Of a stretch of 58,685 nucleotides of DNA, positions 17,537 to 26,033 are shown piece after piece. Location of the stretch: contig JAFEGV010000006.1 of assembly GCA_018239665.1 (NCBI GenBank), forward strand, positions 1 through 58,685, given 5' to 3'. Made by a program: the position numbers and the translations under genes. How positions within the stretch are numbered: position 1 is the first letter of the stretch; every line of letters begins with the position of its first letter. This stretch comes from Verrucomicrobiota bacterium. Lineage in GTDB: Bacteria > Chlamydiota > Chlamydiia > Chlamydiales > Rhabdochlamydiaceae. Under the pieces are notes generated by a model. The model did not search any database, had not been told where the DNA came from, and saw nothing but the letters and a program-made list of their open reading frames with translations.

Positions 17537-19008
17537 AACGGCTTCTTTCCCTTGTCTTACTGTCAGGCTGCATGGTAGGGCCGAAATACCACAAACCTGA
17601 AATGGCCCTCCCCGAACAGTTCGTCGAGTCGCCTGGATCCGATGCTCTTGTCCTCGAAGACCAAGACTTGATCGATTGGTGGAAGCAGCTCAATGATCCC
17701 TTTTTGGACCGGCTGATCGAAGAGACATGCTATGCCAACTTTGACTTACGCATCACGTTGGAGCAGGTGCTGCAAGCGCGTGCAGAATATCAGGCGGAAA
17801 TCGCTAAATTGTTCCCCGACTTTAAGCTCGATGCCGCTGCCGTGCGCACACGGCAAAGCTTGAACATCTTCAATTCTCCGGCTTCCAATGCTGCAACTGC
17901 AGCTGCAGCTACAGGCACTTCATTCTCGCCTATCCAAAACTTCTTTCAAGTCGGCTTCGACGCAATTTGGGAGCTCGATTTTTTTGGAAAGCTCCGCCAC
18001 TCCAAACGCGCAGCCCACTACACGTGGGAATCAACGGAAGCGACCGCTCGCGACATCTTCATTACCGTCGTTAGCGAAGTGGCCAACAACTATACTGTGA
18101 TCTGCAAGTACCAGCAACTAGTCCGTCTGGCTGAAGAGAGCATTGCGATCGATGAAGTAGAATTAGAACTCGCCCAGTCCCGTTTTGAAGCAGGGCTTGC
18201 TAATGAAACCGCTGTGCTTAATGCCCGCTCATTCCTCGATGCAGATGAAGCTGCCCTTTATGATCTCCAATCGACTCTGAAGCAAGCCATTTACCGCCTT
18301 GCGGTATTGCTCGGGAAAGAACCCGAAGCTGTCATCTACGACTTTGATGTGGAGCGTCCGATCCCTATTGCCATGGGAAAGGTTCCTGCAGGAATCCCCT
18401 CGGAGCTGTTGCGCAGAAGGCCCGATATCCGCAGCGCCGAAAGACAAATTGCAGCGGCAACCGAGCAGATCGGCGTTGCCGTCGCAGACCTCTTTCCCCG
18501 CGTTTATTTGGCAGCGACCAACCTCTTTGCCGCAAATCCATCAGGTTCCAACTACGGCTATGGGAGCAGCAAGCTGCACAAGCTGTTTAAGCCCAAAAGT
18601 CTGACCTGGAGCATCGGTCCTGGTTTTTCCTTGCCGTTTCTAGATTTCGGCCGGAGAAGTTCCGTTGTCCGCGCCCAAAAGGCAATCCAGCGGCAAACGA
18701 TCATCGCATATGAAAAAACTGTCATTACTGCATTGGAAGAGGTCGAATCGGCGCTGGTGGGATATGCGAAACAAGAAGAGAGGCTAGCTTCGTTGATCGA
18801 TCAAACGGAAGCGGACAAACGGGCATTTGAGCTTGCAAATGACCGTTATGAAGCTGGCCTTACCGACTACCAACTTGTTCTCTCCGCTTGGAAGACACTG
18901 ATCGCATCCGAGCGAAACTTAGCGGAAAATGAGCAAGCCCTTACAAGTCAGTTCATCGCGATCTACAAAGCATTGGGAGGTGATTGGGAATGCTCCAATT
19001 TGCCATAA
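17533..19008 (+). CDS. TolC/NodT-family outer-membrane efflux lipoprotein
   Basis: 491 residues. The start shows a lipoprotein signal (LLSLVLLSGC) followed by MVGPKYHKPEMALP, the standard opening of NodT-type factors. Two outer-membrane-efflux domains follow, with WWKQLNDPFLDRLI, GFDAIWELDFFGKLRHS, RRRPDIRSAERQIAAATEQIGVAVADLFPRV-type motifs split across residues 290-330, and GLTDYQLVLSAW. It forms the outer-membrane duct for the upstream adaptor. It overlaps the adaptor by four bases and the permease by 25. Confidence 0.93.
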   Translation: MKRLLSLVLLSGCMVGPKYHKPEMALPEQFVESPGSDALVLEDQDLIDWWKQLNDPFLDRLIEETCYANFDLRITLEQVLQARAEYQAEIAKLFPDFKLDAAAVRTRQSLNIFNSPASNAATAAAATGTSFSPIQNFFQVGFDAIWELDFFGKLRHSKRAAHYTWESTEATARDIFITVVSEVANNYTVICKYQQLVRLAEESIAIDEVELELAQSRFEAGLANETAVLNARSFLDADEAALYDLQSTLKQAIYRLAVLLGKEPEAVIYDFDVERPIPIAMGKVPAGIPSELLRRRPDIRSAERQIAAATEQIGVAVADLFPRVYLAATNLFAANPSGSNYGYGSSKLHKLFKPKSLTWSIGPGFSLPFLDFGRRSSVVRAQKAIQRQTIIAYEKTVITALEEVESALVGYAKQEERLASLIDQTEADKRAFELANDRYEAGLTDYQLVLSAWKTLIASERNLAENEQALTSQFIAIYKALGGDWECSNLP

Positions 19009-20150
19009 AAATGCTCATCGGCGACCGAGCCAAGTATATCGGGATCATCATCGGCCTCAGCTTCGCCTCCTTCATCATTTCCCAACAAGGCGCCATCCTT
19101 TTGGGAATCATGAAACGAACATATGGATTCATTATCGATACATCGCAGCCCAATATTTGGGTGATGGATCCCTCTGTCCAGTTCATCGATGATATCAAAC
19201 CGATGAAAGAGACCGATCTTTTCCGCGTTCGCAGCGTGGAAGGAGTAGAATGGGCCGAGCCATTGTTCAAAGGGTTGATCAAAGCCAGGCTTGCCAATGG
19301 GACCTTTCAAACCTGCATCCTGATCGGGATCGATAGTGCAACGCTGATCGGCGGTCCTCCCGTCATGTTGGAAGGAAAATTGGAAGACCTCCGCTTTCCC
19401 GATGCGGTAATCGTCGATCTCAACGGGGCCAACACCAAGCTCGCATCTCCTCCCCTGACCGGAAGCGGAGAGAAGATCCCTATGCATATAGGCGATATCA
19501 TGGAATTGAACGACCATAGGGCCTATGTCGCGGGCATCTGTTCTGTTTCCCGAACATTTCAATCGCAACCGGTAGTTTACACGACCTACAACCGCGCTAC
19601 TGAGTTTGTGCCAAGGGAAAGGAAGCTTCTCTCCTTTGTAATCGCCAAAACATCGCCTGGACTAGACCCGCAAGCTGTATGCGATAAGATCTACGCTAAG
19701 ACCGGACTTAAGGCCTACACGCCATACGGGCTTAGCCGCCTCACGGTGGAATACTACATGAGGAACACGGGGATCTTGATCAACTTTGGAGTGGCCATCA
19801 TATTAGGCTTTATCATCGGTATCGCAATCGCCGGACAGACCTTCTATAACTTCACACTCGACAATCTCCGTTATTTCGGAACTCTGAAAGCTATGGGGGC
19901 CGAGAACTCTTTATTAACAAAGATGATCCTCCTCCAAGCCTTGTTCTTAGGAACGATCGGCTGGGGAATTGGAATTGGCGGCGCAGCTATTTTCGGGTAT
20001 TTGTCAAAAGGGACCGAGCTCTCGTTCAGCATGCCCTTTGCACTCTACCTCCTCAGCTTATTCTCCATGCTGAGCATCTGTCTTTTGGCAGCATACTTCA
20101 GCATCCGCCGTGTGAAAAAAACAGATCCAGCTATCGTGTTCAAGAGTTAA
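18984..20150 (+). CDS. ABC transporter permease (MacB/FtsX/DevC type)
   Basis: 388 residues. One membrane segment near residues 15-38, a large periplasmic domain (about 45-265), then three C-terminal segments (about 272-295, 322-345 and 355-378), the FtsX/MacB layout. The sequence FRVRSVEGVEWAEPLFKG is typical of the periplasmic domain of this group. It pairs with the ATPase 3 bp downstream. It overlaps the outer-membrane factor by 25 bp, so the true start could be slightly later. Acts in the inner membrane as part of a periplasm-to-outside pump. Confidence 0.88.
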   Translation: MGMLQFAIKMLIGDRAKYIGIIIGLSFASFIISQQGAILLGIMKRTYGFIIDTSQPNIWVMDPSVQFIDDIKPMKETDLFRVRSVEGVEWAEPLFKGLIKARLANGTFQTCILIGIDSATLIGGPPVMLEGKLEDLRFPDAVIVDLNGANTKLASPPLTGSGEKIPMHIGDIMELNDHRAYVAGICSVSRTFQSQPVVYTTYNRATEFVPRERKLLSFVIAKTSPGLDPQAVCDKIYAKTGLKAYTPYGLSRLTVEYYMRNTGILINFGVAIILGFIIGIAIAGQTFYNFTLDNLRYFGTLKAMGAENSLLTKMILLQALFLGTIGWGIGIGGAAIFGYLSKGTELSFSMPFALYLLSLFSMLSICLLAAYFSIRRVKKTDPAIVFKS

Positions 20151-20153
20151 ATT

Positions 20154-20873
20154 ATGCCAATAGAAACACCAACGATCGTCCGCTGCACAAACATCCGTAA
20201 AACATTCGGCGAAGGCGATGCAAAAGTTGAAGCCTTACGCGGAGTCGACCTTGAGATCCAGGCTGGAGAGATCCGGATGCTCATGGGACCATCTGGATCG
20301 GGAAAGACAACGCTCATTTCGATCATTGCAGGGATCCTGACCCAAGACGAAGGAGAATGCTTGATCGAGGAGACCAACCTCAATCAGCTGACCAATGACA
20401 CCAAAACGCGGTTTCGAGGCAAGGAGATCGGGTTCGTCTTTCAAGCCTTTAACCTGCTTCCTACCCTGACAATCGAAGAAAATGTCTCTATCCCCCTTCT
20501 GCTTAACCATGAAGAAAAAGAAAAAGCGATTGAAAAGGCAAAAGAGAAATTAATCGAGCTTGGACTTCAAGACAAGATCGGAAACTTGCCGGCTCAACTC
20601 TCTGGAGGCCAGCAACAGCGAGTAGCGATTGCACGCGCCATGGTCCATCAACCCAAACTGATCGTCTGCGACGAGCCAACCAGCTATCTCGATGCAGATA
20701 ACGGGGTAAAAATCATGACGTTGCTCCACGATCTCATCAAAAGCACCCATTCAACGATCATCGTGGTGACCCATGATGCACGGATCACCCACTTTGCCGA
20801 CCGGATCGACCATCTCGAAGATGGAAAGATCGTAAAGACCCATCATAATGGGAAAAGGCCTATCAGCTTATAA
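20154..20873 (+). CDS. ABC transporter ATPase (MacB/LolD/DevA type)
   Basis: 239 residues. Walker A GPSGSGKTTLIS, Q-loop FVFQAFNLLPTLT, signature LSGGQQQRVAIARAM, Walker B LIVCDEPTSYLD and the H-loop VVTHDARI are all intact. The closest groups are LolD and MacB/DevA ATPases. Last gene of the four-gene exporter; 3 bp after the permease. It converges with a small orphan gene on the other strand (stop-to-stop gap about 12 bp). Confidence 0.95.
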   Translation: MPIETPTIVRCTNIRKTFGEGDAKVEALRGVDLEIQAGEIRMLMGPSGSGKTTLISIIAGILTQDEGECLIEETNLNQLTNDTKTRFRGKEIGFVFQAFNLLPTLTIEENVSIPLLLNHEEKEKAIEKAKEKLIELGLQDKIGNLPAQLSGGQQQRVAIARAMVHQPKLIVCDEPTSYLDADNGVKIMTLLHDLIKSTHSTIIVVTHDARITHFADRIDHLEDGKIVKTHHNGKRPISL

Positions 20874-20885
20874 CCCAATTTGAGT

Positions 20886-21248
20886 TTATAGAAAAACCCT
20901 CTCGCCATATTGATTGATGAATGATTCATTTTTTCCATACCGCTCATTATTTTCCCTAACGGCTTTTCCCAAGATGGATTCTTGAGGCGCTGCGCGAAGT
21001 CTTTCCTCCTGCTCGCTTTTGGAAAAAAAGGCTTTGCCCAATTCGTGAATGCGCTGAGCAGCTTGTTGAAAAATGCTGATATTTTCCGGTTCTGCAGCCC
21101 TTGTATTGCATTCTGTTTCCGATAACTGTTTGGGCTCAAAAGTTTGAAATTTTTGTTGCTGCAAAGAGCTATTTTGAACGCACTGGCTATCGCCGGCTGA
21201 AGCTCTTTCGATACGGGTTGTCTCACTTGCAGTTCTTGTTATTGGCAT
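20886..21248 (-). CDS. Small orphan protein, member of a three-gene group
   Basis: 120 residues, unknown function. Start supported by gaggag eight bases upstream. The first 60 residues are Gln/Thr/Ser-rich and probably disordered. Residues about 59-75 form an amphipathic helix (FQQAAQRIHELGKAFFS). The end reads SILGKAVRENNERYGKNES. The protein at 23912-24244 has the same plan and ends SLLAKALYDSNQRNGEND, and the 23467-23727 protein shows a weaker match. No signal peptide or membrane span. A secreted effector is possible; no function is claimed. Confidence 0.7.
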   Translation of the reverse strand: MPITRTASETTRIERASAGDSQCVQNSSLQQQKFQTFEPKQLSETECNTRAAEPENISIFQQAAQRIHELGKAFFSKSEQEERLRAAPQESILGKAVRENNERYGKNESFINQYGERVFL

Positions 21249-21523
21249 ATAAACTCCTCAATTAAACTATTAAAGAACACCTTCAACATTCACCTGCAAA
21301 CTCGATTTTACACCTCAATTGTTAATTAATTATAAATTATTTTTTAACAAAAACCATTAGCAACGCAAAGCATTAAGGATAGAGCATCTGAGGAAAGATA
21401 TTCCAACTCATCAAAAATAAAAATTCATCGAGTCATATTTACAAAACAAAACAACATAATCTTTGTTAAATACAGATAGCATGTGATATTATTCAGCCCA
21501 TTTTGTTTTAAAATGAGGTTTTT

Positions 21524-22213
21524 ATGTCGTTACAAGTCCCATCTTTTTTAGATAATTTACTTGGGTACTATCGTCCAGCTCCTGTCCAGGCGACCGGCAC
21601 GCCCGCTGCCCAGAGCAATTGGATCCCAGGCGGATTAGGCCACGTAAGCGCTCCAATTGTATTAGGCAGCGGCGGCGGCCATTCTGGACATCACGTTCAA
21701 ATCGTTGCATCGAATCCGGAGACCATTCAAGAGCTGAGGCGCAATGAACGGGAAGACAGGGAAAACTCACAGGGCACAATGGCTGCCATCGTCGGCGGTA
21801 TCTGCACAGTCGTTCTGGCAGGTGTTGCCGCATTCGTCGGAAGGAACTTCTTAAACAGCAACAAAGAATTAAACGATGTCGTCGAGTTCCGAGACCAGCA
21901 ATTGCCCCAATTGGACGCCCGGGTCCAAGAAACACTGCGCCCCATTGTGAACAAACACGTGGAAAATTTGGAATCAAAAGCGTTTTGGTCAAAGACATTT
22001 GTCGTCCTGACCGTCGCAGCTCTAGCGTGCGCTGTCGCTGCTTTTGCAGGTGGAATGCTCACGATGCCATGGTTGATCACAGCGGCCATCGTTGGCGGGG
22101 TATTTACCGCTGCCAGCGGCGCCTTTGCAGGAGTATGGTACTTCACGGAAGATCATTCCCTTTCTCCTCAGATGCTCCAACAAATCGAACAGCTCCGCGC
22201 CCAATACCTCTAA
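21524..22213 (+). CDS. Inc-like protein with paired membrane hairpins
   Basis: 229 residues. Gly/Ala-rich N-terminal 70 residues, then two hydrophobic blocks: about 87-106 (MAAIVGGICTVVLAGVAAFV) and a bilobed pair about 150-169 and 180-205. Between them lies a polar, coiled-coil-like stretch. The bilobed hydrophobic motif is the mark of chlamydial inclusion-membrane (Inc) proteins, which are exported by type III secretion and inserted in the vacuole membrane. There is no N-terminal signal peptide, as expected for that class. Ribosome site gagg lies seven bases upstream. The leader and first codons (MSLQ) resemble those of the LRR gene at 41371. Could also be an ordinary inner-membrane protein. 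Confidence 0.7.
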   Translation: MSLQVPSFLDNLLGYYRPAPVQATGTPAAQSNWIPGGLGHVSAPIVLGSGGGHSGHHVQIVASNPETIQELRRNEREDRENSQGTMAAIVGGICTVVLAGVAAFVGRNFLNSNKELNDVVEFRDQQLPQLDARVQETLRPIVNKHVENLESKAFWSKTFVVLTVAALACAVAAFAGGMLTMPWLITAAIVGGVFTAASGAFAGVWYFTEDHSLSPQMLQQIEQLRAQYL

Positions 22214-22222
22214 TTTCTCTAG

Positions 22223-22249
22223 CTCCTTCCCAGAAGGCCTGGGAAGGAA
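22223..22249. terminator. Hairpin between convergent genes
   Basis: A stem of about ten pairs (22223-22233 with 22239-22249) and a 5-nt loop lies between the Inc-like gene and the convergent secreted-protein gene. There is no strong T run on either side, so it may be a weak bidirectional terminator. Confidence 0.45.
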
Positions 22250-22259
22250 CTCTATTCGG

Positions 22260-22742
22260 TCAATCTCCAATCCCGCATGCAAAGATCTCTTCAAGCAGTT
22301 CATTCGACGCAATTTTAGCTATCGCTTCCAGTTCATATTTCACTTCTTCAGATATAGCTTCAGGGAACCTCTGTAAATACAACAGAGCGATCCATGCCCT
22401 TCCCGCATTTTGATCAGCCTGATGCAGCCATTCGACAGGCGAGAAGAACTCAAAAAGACCTACGACGTTAAGCCCTTCAATCAGCGCATTCTGCTCTGCG
22501 CGCAATGCGTCCAAGGCCATTTTCTTTTCTGCAGGATCCGCGATCTTCTGAATCTCTACAAATGCTCTGGCGTTGAGCATCGTGGCAGCAATCGTTCCCT
22601 TGCGGACGGTGACTCCCCTCAATTGCGCTTCATTTTGACTGTCTGAAAGAACATCCGATGGACTGACGGCAAGCGCCTGGCTTGTTGCGCCAATGAATGC
22701 CGCGCCTGCAAACAATGCATTGATGAATATTCGATTTTCCAT
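22260..22742 (-). CDS. Secreted orphan protein, divergent from TetR regulator
   Basis: 160 residues from the ATG at 22742, chosen because aaaggag lies upstream at good spacing and the signal peptide begins there (MENRIFINALFAGAAFIG, cleavage likely after ALA). The mature part is helical and Ala/Glu-rich, with no known motif seen: LRGVTVRKGTIAATML, AEKKMALDALRAEQ, VEWLHQADQNAGRAWIALLYL. It is transcribed away from the TetR gene, and the shared 84-bp gap holds a palindrome, so TetR probably controls it. Role unknown; periplasmic. Confidence 0.75.
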   Translation of the reverse strand: MENRIFINALFAGAAFIGATSQALAVSPSDVLSDSQNEAQLRGVTVRKGTIAATMLNARAFVEIQKIADPAEKKMALDALRAEQNALIEGLNVVGLFEFFSPVEWLHQADQNAGRAWIALLYLQRFPEAISEEVKYELEAIAKIASNELLEEIFACGIGD

Positions 22743-22791
22743 ATCCTTACTCCTTTTGCTAGTTGCTGTAAGATAACGCAAGCATAGCAAA

Positions 22792-22815
22792 AATTGAATG
22801 AACGTTCAATTAATT
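22792..22815. promoter_or_regulatory. Probable TetR operator
   Basis: A 24-bp palindrome with 10 of 12 positions paired, centred between 22803 and 22804; the core tgaacgttca is perfect. It lies between the divergent secreted-protein gene (start 22742) and the TetR gene (start 22827), where a self-regulating TetR protein would bind. Length and symmetry fit TetR-family operators. Confidence 0.65.
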
Positions 22816-22826
22816 CCGGTTTTCTC

Positions 22827-23414
22827 ATGGGTAAAGTCCACCGCACGGAAGCTAAAATCCTAGCCGCATCAAGGGCTCTTTTTGTCAAAAATGGGTTTTC
22901 AGCTACATCGATCAGCGAGATCGCGAAAAAAGCAAAGATCAATCAAAGCTTGATCTACCACCACTTTGGCGATAAAGAGGCGCTTTGGAAGGCTGTTAAA
23001 AAAGATATTTTACTCCACCAATCTTCATTGGAAGATCTTAAAATGGACGCCTCGAAAGGATTGAAACATTTTCTAAAGCAGGCGATCAAAAACCGCTATG
23101 AATTTTATCGGGACAATCCCGACATTCTGAGGATGATGGCTTGGCAGCGTTTGGAAAACAAAAAAGATGCCTTGGCCGGCGGCACTCATGCATCGCCAAA
23201 TCAGTGGATCGAACCGATCCTAGCCCTGCAGAAGCAAAAGGAGATCGACCCGACACTGGATCCTCAAATGATCATCTTATTCTTAGTTAGCCTTGTCGAA
23301 GGAGCGCTAACGCAGAACTATGGATGGGAAAAATCGTCGCAGTTTGATCTAGATGGGTACATGCTTAAAACATTGCATTGGGCTGAAAAAATCCTTCAAC
23401 CCAATGCCAATTAA
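22827..23414 (+). CDS. TetR-family transcriptional regulator
   Basis: 195 residues from the ATG at 22827; an in-frame TTG at 22794 would place the start within the operator palindrome. Residues about 5-55 form the TetR helix-turn-helix: ILAASRALFVKNGFSATSIS, IAKKAKINQSLIYHHFGDKEALW. The C-terminal ligand-binding half is poorly conserved, as usual; it ends LKTLHWAEKIL. Likely represses itself and the divergent secreted protein through the palindrome at 22792-22815. Ligand unknown. Regulators of this type are scarce in chlamydiae with reduced genomes, so it is a useful marker of a larger, environmental genome. Confidence 0.92.
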   Translation: MGKVHRTEAKILAASRALFVKNGFSATSISEIAKKAKINQSLIYHHFGDKEALWKAVKKDILLHQSSLEDLKMDASKGLKHFLKQAIKNRYEFYRDNPDILRMMAWQRLENKKDALAGGTHASPNQWIEPILALQKQKEIDPTLDPQMIILFLVSLVEGALTQNYGWEKSSQFDLDGYMLKTLHWAEKILQPNAN

Positions 23415-23466
23415 ACCACAGCTTATTAGGGCCTGTCGTCAATATTAATGAATAGAGAGCAGCAAG

Positions 23467-23727
23467 TTATCGAACATGTTTAGCAAAACATGCCGTACTT
23501 TTTCTCTCTTGATTTGCCGTTGAGGCCGCTAACCCAGAACGCTCTTTCAAATCACTTGGCTTATCAGATTTAGTCGATTGGAAAGATTTCGATAAGCCAT
23601 TGATGGTATCAAAAATGCGTCCTTGCAAAGAAGACTTGATTCCTTCTATTTTCGACCTCGTCTGGCCGTGGACTCTTGGAGCTTCTTGCTGTTGGTTTCC
23701 GGTGTGAGGAACTTTTCTTACAGACAT
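23467..23727 (-). CDS. Small orphan protein, possible third member of the group
   Basis: 86 residues, basic, unknown function. The start has ggagg eight bases upstream, the main reason to believe in the gene. N terminus Gln/His/Arg-rich; middle IKSSLQGRIFDTINGLSKSF could be an amphipathic helix; then SGLAASTANQERK. The helix and the SGLAAS..NQ phrase line up loosely with SILGKAV..NNER in the 20886-21248 protein and SLLAKAL..NQR in 23912-24244. No membrane span or signal peptide. Confidence 0.55.
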   Translation of the reverse strand: MSVRKVPHTGNQQQEAPRVHGQTRSKIEGIKSSLQGRIFDTINGLSKSFQSTKSDKPSDLKERSGLAASTANQERKSTACFAKHVR

Positions 23728-23911
23728 AACTACCTCCAGAATTAAAGAATCAAAACTAATAAAATCTGAGCCTTTCTAAATTATCATTATAACAAATAAT
23801 CAGATTTAATTGTCGATATAATAAAATAATTATTTAAGATTAACTAAACTATAAAATCACAAGCGATTGATTTTAAACAATTTAAATAAACCAAATGAGT
23901 TTCCGAATCAT

Positions 23912-24244
23912 TTACATATCGACTTTTCTGCCTTGGAAATCAACGTAGAAATCATTCTCCCCATTGCGTTGATTAGAGTCATACAGCGCTTTGGCTAAAA
24001 GGGAGCCATCATGAGGGTAAGCTGCATTCCGCGAACTTTCACAGCTAAAGAAGTCGAAGAACTTTTGAATACAACTGACAATGCGATCAAAAGACAAACA
24101 GCAACAACACTCATCGTCCCCTTCAGGGTCTAACACCGTCACAGAACGTGGCCCATACGATGGAACTCCCTGTTGACTGGATAATGGGGTCTGTTGATTT
24201 CTATACGAGTCTTGATTTGGATTTTGACTTACTTTTAGCGACAT
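23912..24244 (-). CDS. Small Cys-rich orphan protein, same group
   Basis: 110 residues, unknown function. ggaga lies eight bases upstream of the ATG at 24244. N-terminal 45 residues Gln/Ser/Pro-rich. Residues 46-50 hold a run of four cysteines (ECCCCL), then an amphipathic helix (FDRIVSCIQKFFDFFSCES) and the shared C terminus SLLAKALYDSNQRNGEND. The cysteine run could be a palmitoylation or metal site, but that is a guess. Flanked on both sides by very AT-rich spacers (23728-23911 and 24245-24421), as are other lineage-specific genes here. Confidence 0.65.
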   Translation of the reverse strand: MSLKVSQNPNQDSYRNQQTPLSSQQGVPSYGPRSVTVLDPEGDDECCCCLSFDRIVSCIQKFFDFFSCESSRNAAYPHDGSLLAKALYDSNQRNGENDFYVDFQGRKVDM

Positions 24245-24421
24245 ATTATCTCCAATTTATTATTAATAATTATTATGATACCGAAAATTAAATTAATATT
24301 TTAACCAAAGAATTCAATTAATTTAAACATAAATTTTTACAAAAATACTAAACAGTTGATTTTTAGACAGATACATTTAAATGCAAAACACATTAAACAA
24401 CGAAGCATAAATTATTGATAA

Positions 24422-25420
24422 CTAAGACGAAAAACTTAAGAATAAGTTTTCCAGGACAACGCGTAGCTTGGAATGACGCTGGAGGGCGAGCTGGCAGGTT
24501 TCAATCCTTTCGAACATCTGCTCCATGGATGGGATCTTCCCGTGGGAGCTTAATTTAAGCTCCTCTTCATGGTCTCGGTAGTAGAGGGAGGCTGAATGGG
24601 CTCCCTCCCGAATAAAATGAAGGTCCCGGTACCAAGCAAGGATCTCTTCAAATAGGGACTCGACTTGCTTATGGACCGATCCTCCCTCCTCCCCTTCTTC
24701 TCCTTCTTCTGATTCAGATTGGAGCGTCTCTTCAAGCTGTGTGCAGAGCTTGAGGAAACGGGGATATTCTCGTTGCGTATCGCATGTGAGCAGCTCGATC
24801 AGTATCTCTCTTTTCTGGTTGCGCGAATCGGCCATCAGTTGCAAAGCTTTGCCAATCGATCCATGGGACAAAAGGGCGATCCGCTCAGCTTCCGCTGAAG
24901 TTTTTTGATGCTGTTGAACGAGATGGTCGGAGATCAGCGCGTCGGCAATCGGGAAGAACGGGATGCGGCGGCAGCGGGAGACGATCGTCGGAAGCAGCAG
25001 CTCAGGCTTATCGGAGAGTAAAATGATGTAGCTGTCGAGATTAGGCTCTTCAAAAGTTTTAAGTAGGGCGTTGCTGCTTGCGGGAAGCATCTGGTGGGCG
25101 TCATGGATGATAAAGACTTTGACGGCGGCTTCGAAAGGAGGCATTCCTACTTCATCGATCAGCTTGCGCATCGCATCGATCGGGTGCAATGAGCCTTTGC
25201 CTTCGGGCAAATAAATGTGCACGTCGGGATGATTGCCCGACAAGATTTTTGCACGATGGCGCTCCCCCATCAACAGTGCGGCGAGCTTTAAGGCAAAACA
25301 GCTTTTTCCGACGCCATCGGGGCCTGAAAAGAGCAGAGTGTTGGGAACGGTCTTCTGGTCGGCCATCCGCTGCAAGGCAGCTTTGGCCATCTCATTTCCG
25401 AGCAGATTGCAAAAGGGCAT
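24422..25420 (-). CDS. holB: DNA polymerase III delta-prime subunit
   Basis: 332 residues. Part of the clamp loader that places the sliding clamp on DNA. The N terminus reads PFCNLLGNEMAKAAL, then a P-loop-like GPDGVGKSCFALKLAALL, VFIIHDAHQMLPASSNALLK and TFEEP..IILLSD, all typical of the delta-prime/gamma AAA fold. A Glu/Gly-rich stretch (about 240-253) is an unusual insert. It overlaps tmk by 29 bp and is the last gene of the gyrB-gyrA-tmk-holB run, the same order I recall from Chlamydia. Confidence 0.9.
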   Translation of the reverse strand: MPFCNLLGNEMAKAALQRMADQKTVPNTLLFSGPDGVGKSCFALKLAALLMGERHRAKILSGNHPDVHIYLPEGKGSLHPIDAMRKLIDEVGMPPFEAAVKVFIIHDAHQMLPASSNALLKTFEEPNLDSYIILLSDKPELLLPTIVSRCRRIPFFPIADALISDHLVQQHQKTSAEAERIALLSHGSIGKALQLMADSRNQKREILIELLTCDTQREYPRFLKLCTQLEETLQSESEEGEEGEEGGSVHKQVESLFEEILAWYRDLHFIREGAHSASLYYRDHEEELKLSSHGKIPSMEQMFERIETCQLALQRHSKLRVVLENLFLSFSS

Positions 25421-26033
25421 CGATTTTCTCTATCGCTTGTTGAAAAACGTCTTCCGGTGATTGCCTGGCATCGAGGATTTGGAACCGTTTCGGTTCTTTT
25501 TTGGCGATCTTGTGAAAGGCCTTACGGATCTTCTGATGGAATTTAAGCGTTTCCGATTCGATCCGGTCTTTGCTTAATCCCGCTTTCTGGACCCGATCGA
25601 AGCCAATCTTAGGATCGAGATCAAGATAAAGCGTAAGGTCCGGCTTAACATCTCCGCAGGCAAAGGCGCACAGCTTGCGCACCCACGGCTCTTCAAAGCC
25701 GCGCGCTCCGCTTTGGTAGGCGATCGTCGAGTCATTGAACCTGTCGCAGAGGACGACCTCTTTACGTTTCAAAGCGGGGAGGATAAGTTCTTCGACATGT
25801 TGGGCGCGATCGGAAAGAAAGAGCAGAAGCTCAGCCCTTTTAGAAAGGATGTGCTCCTGGTGGTCGAGCAACAGCGAGCGGATCGACTTTCCAATGGCAG
25901 TTCCGCCCGGAGCTCGGGTCTTAACAACGGGAAGGCGCAGGGATTGGAGGTGGGCAAAGACCTTTTCAATCAATGTGGTCTTGCCCGCCCCTTCCCCGCC
26001 TTCGAAAGTGATCAAAACACCTTTGCGCTTCAT
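25392..26033 (-). CDS. tmk: Thymidylate kinase
   Basis: 213 residues from the ATG at 26033, where homology begins (KRKGVLITFEGGEGAGKTTL). Longer in-frame starts exist up to 26138 but encode a basic tail without family features. Phosphorylates dTMP to dTDP. The P-loop GGEGAGKTTL, the TRAPGGTAIGKSIR stretch (normally REPGGT), LFLSDRAQHVEELI, VLCDRFNDSTIAYQ and LTLYLDLDP are visible. The change of REPGG to RAPGG at the substrate Arg-Glu-Pro motif is a small oddity. Overlaps holB. Confidence 0.93.
   Translation of the reverse strand: MKRKGVLITFEGGEGAGKTTLIEKVFAHLQSLRLPVVKTRAPGGTAIGKSIRSLLLDHQEHILSKRAELLLFLSDRAQHVEELILPALKRKEVVLCDRFNDSTIAYQSGARGFEEPWVRKLCAFACGDVKPDLTLYLDLDPKIGFDRVQKAGLSKDRIESETLKFHQKIRKAFHKIAKKEPKRFQILDARQSPEDVFQQAIEKIDALLQSARK

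Noticed and set aside
20843..21226. Alternative 127-codon minus-strand frame
   Set aside because: Overlaps the better-supported 20886-21248 gene, lacks its ribosome site and runs into the end of the ATPase gene.
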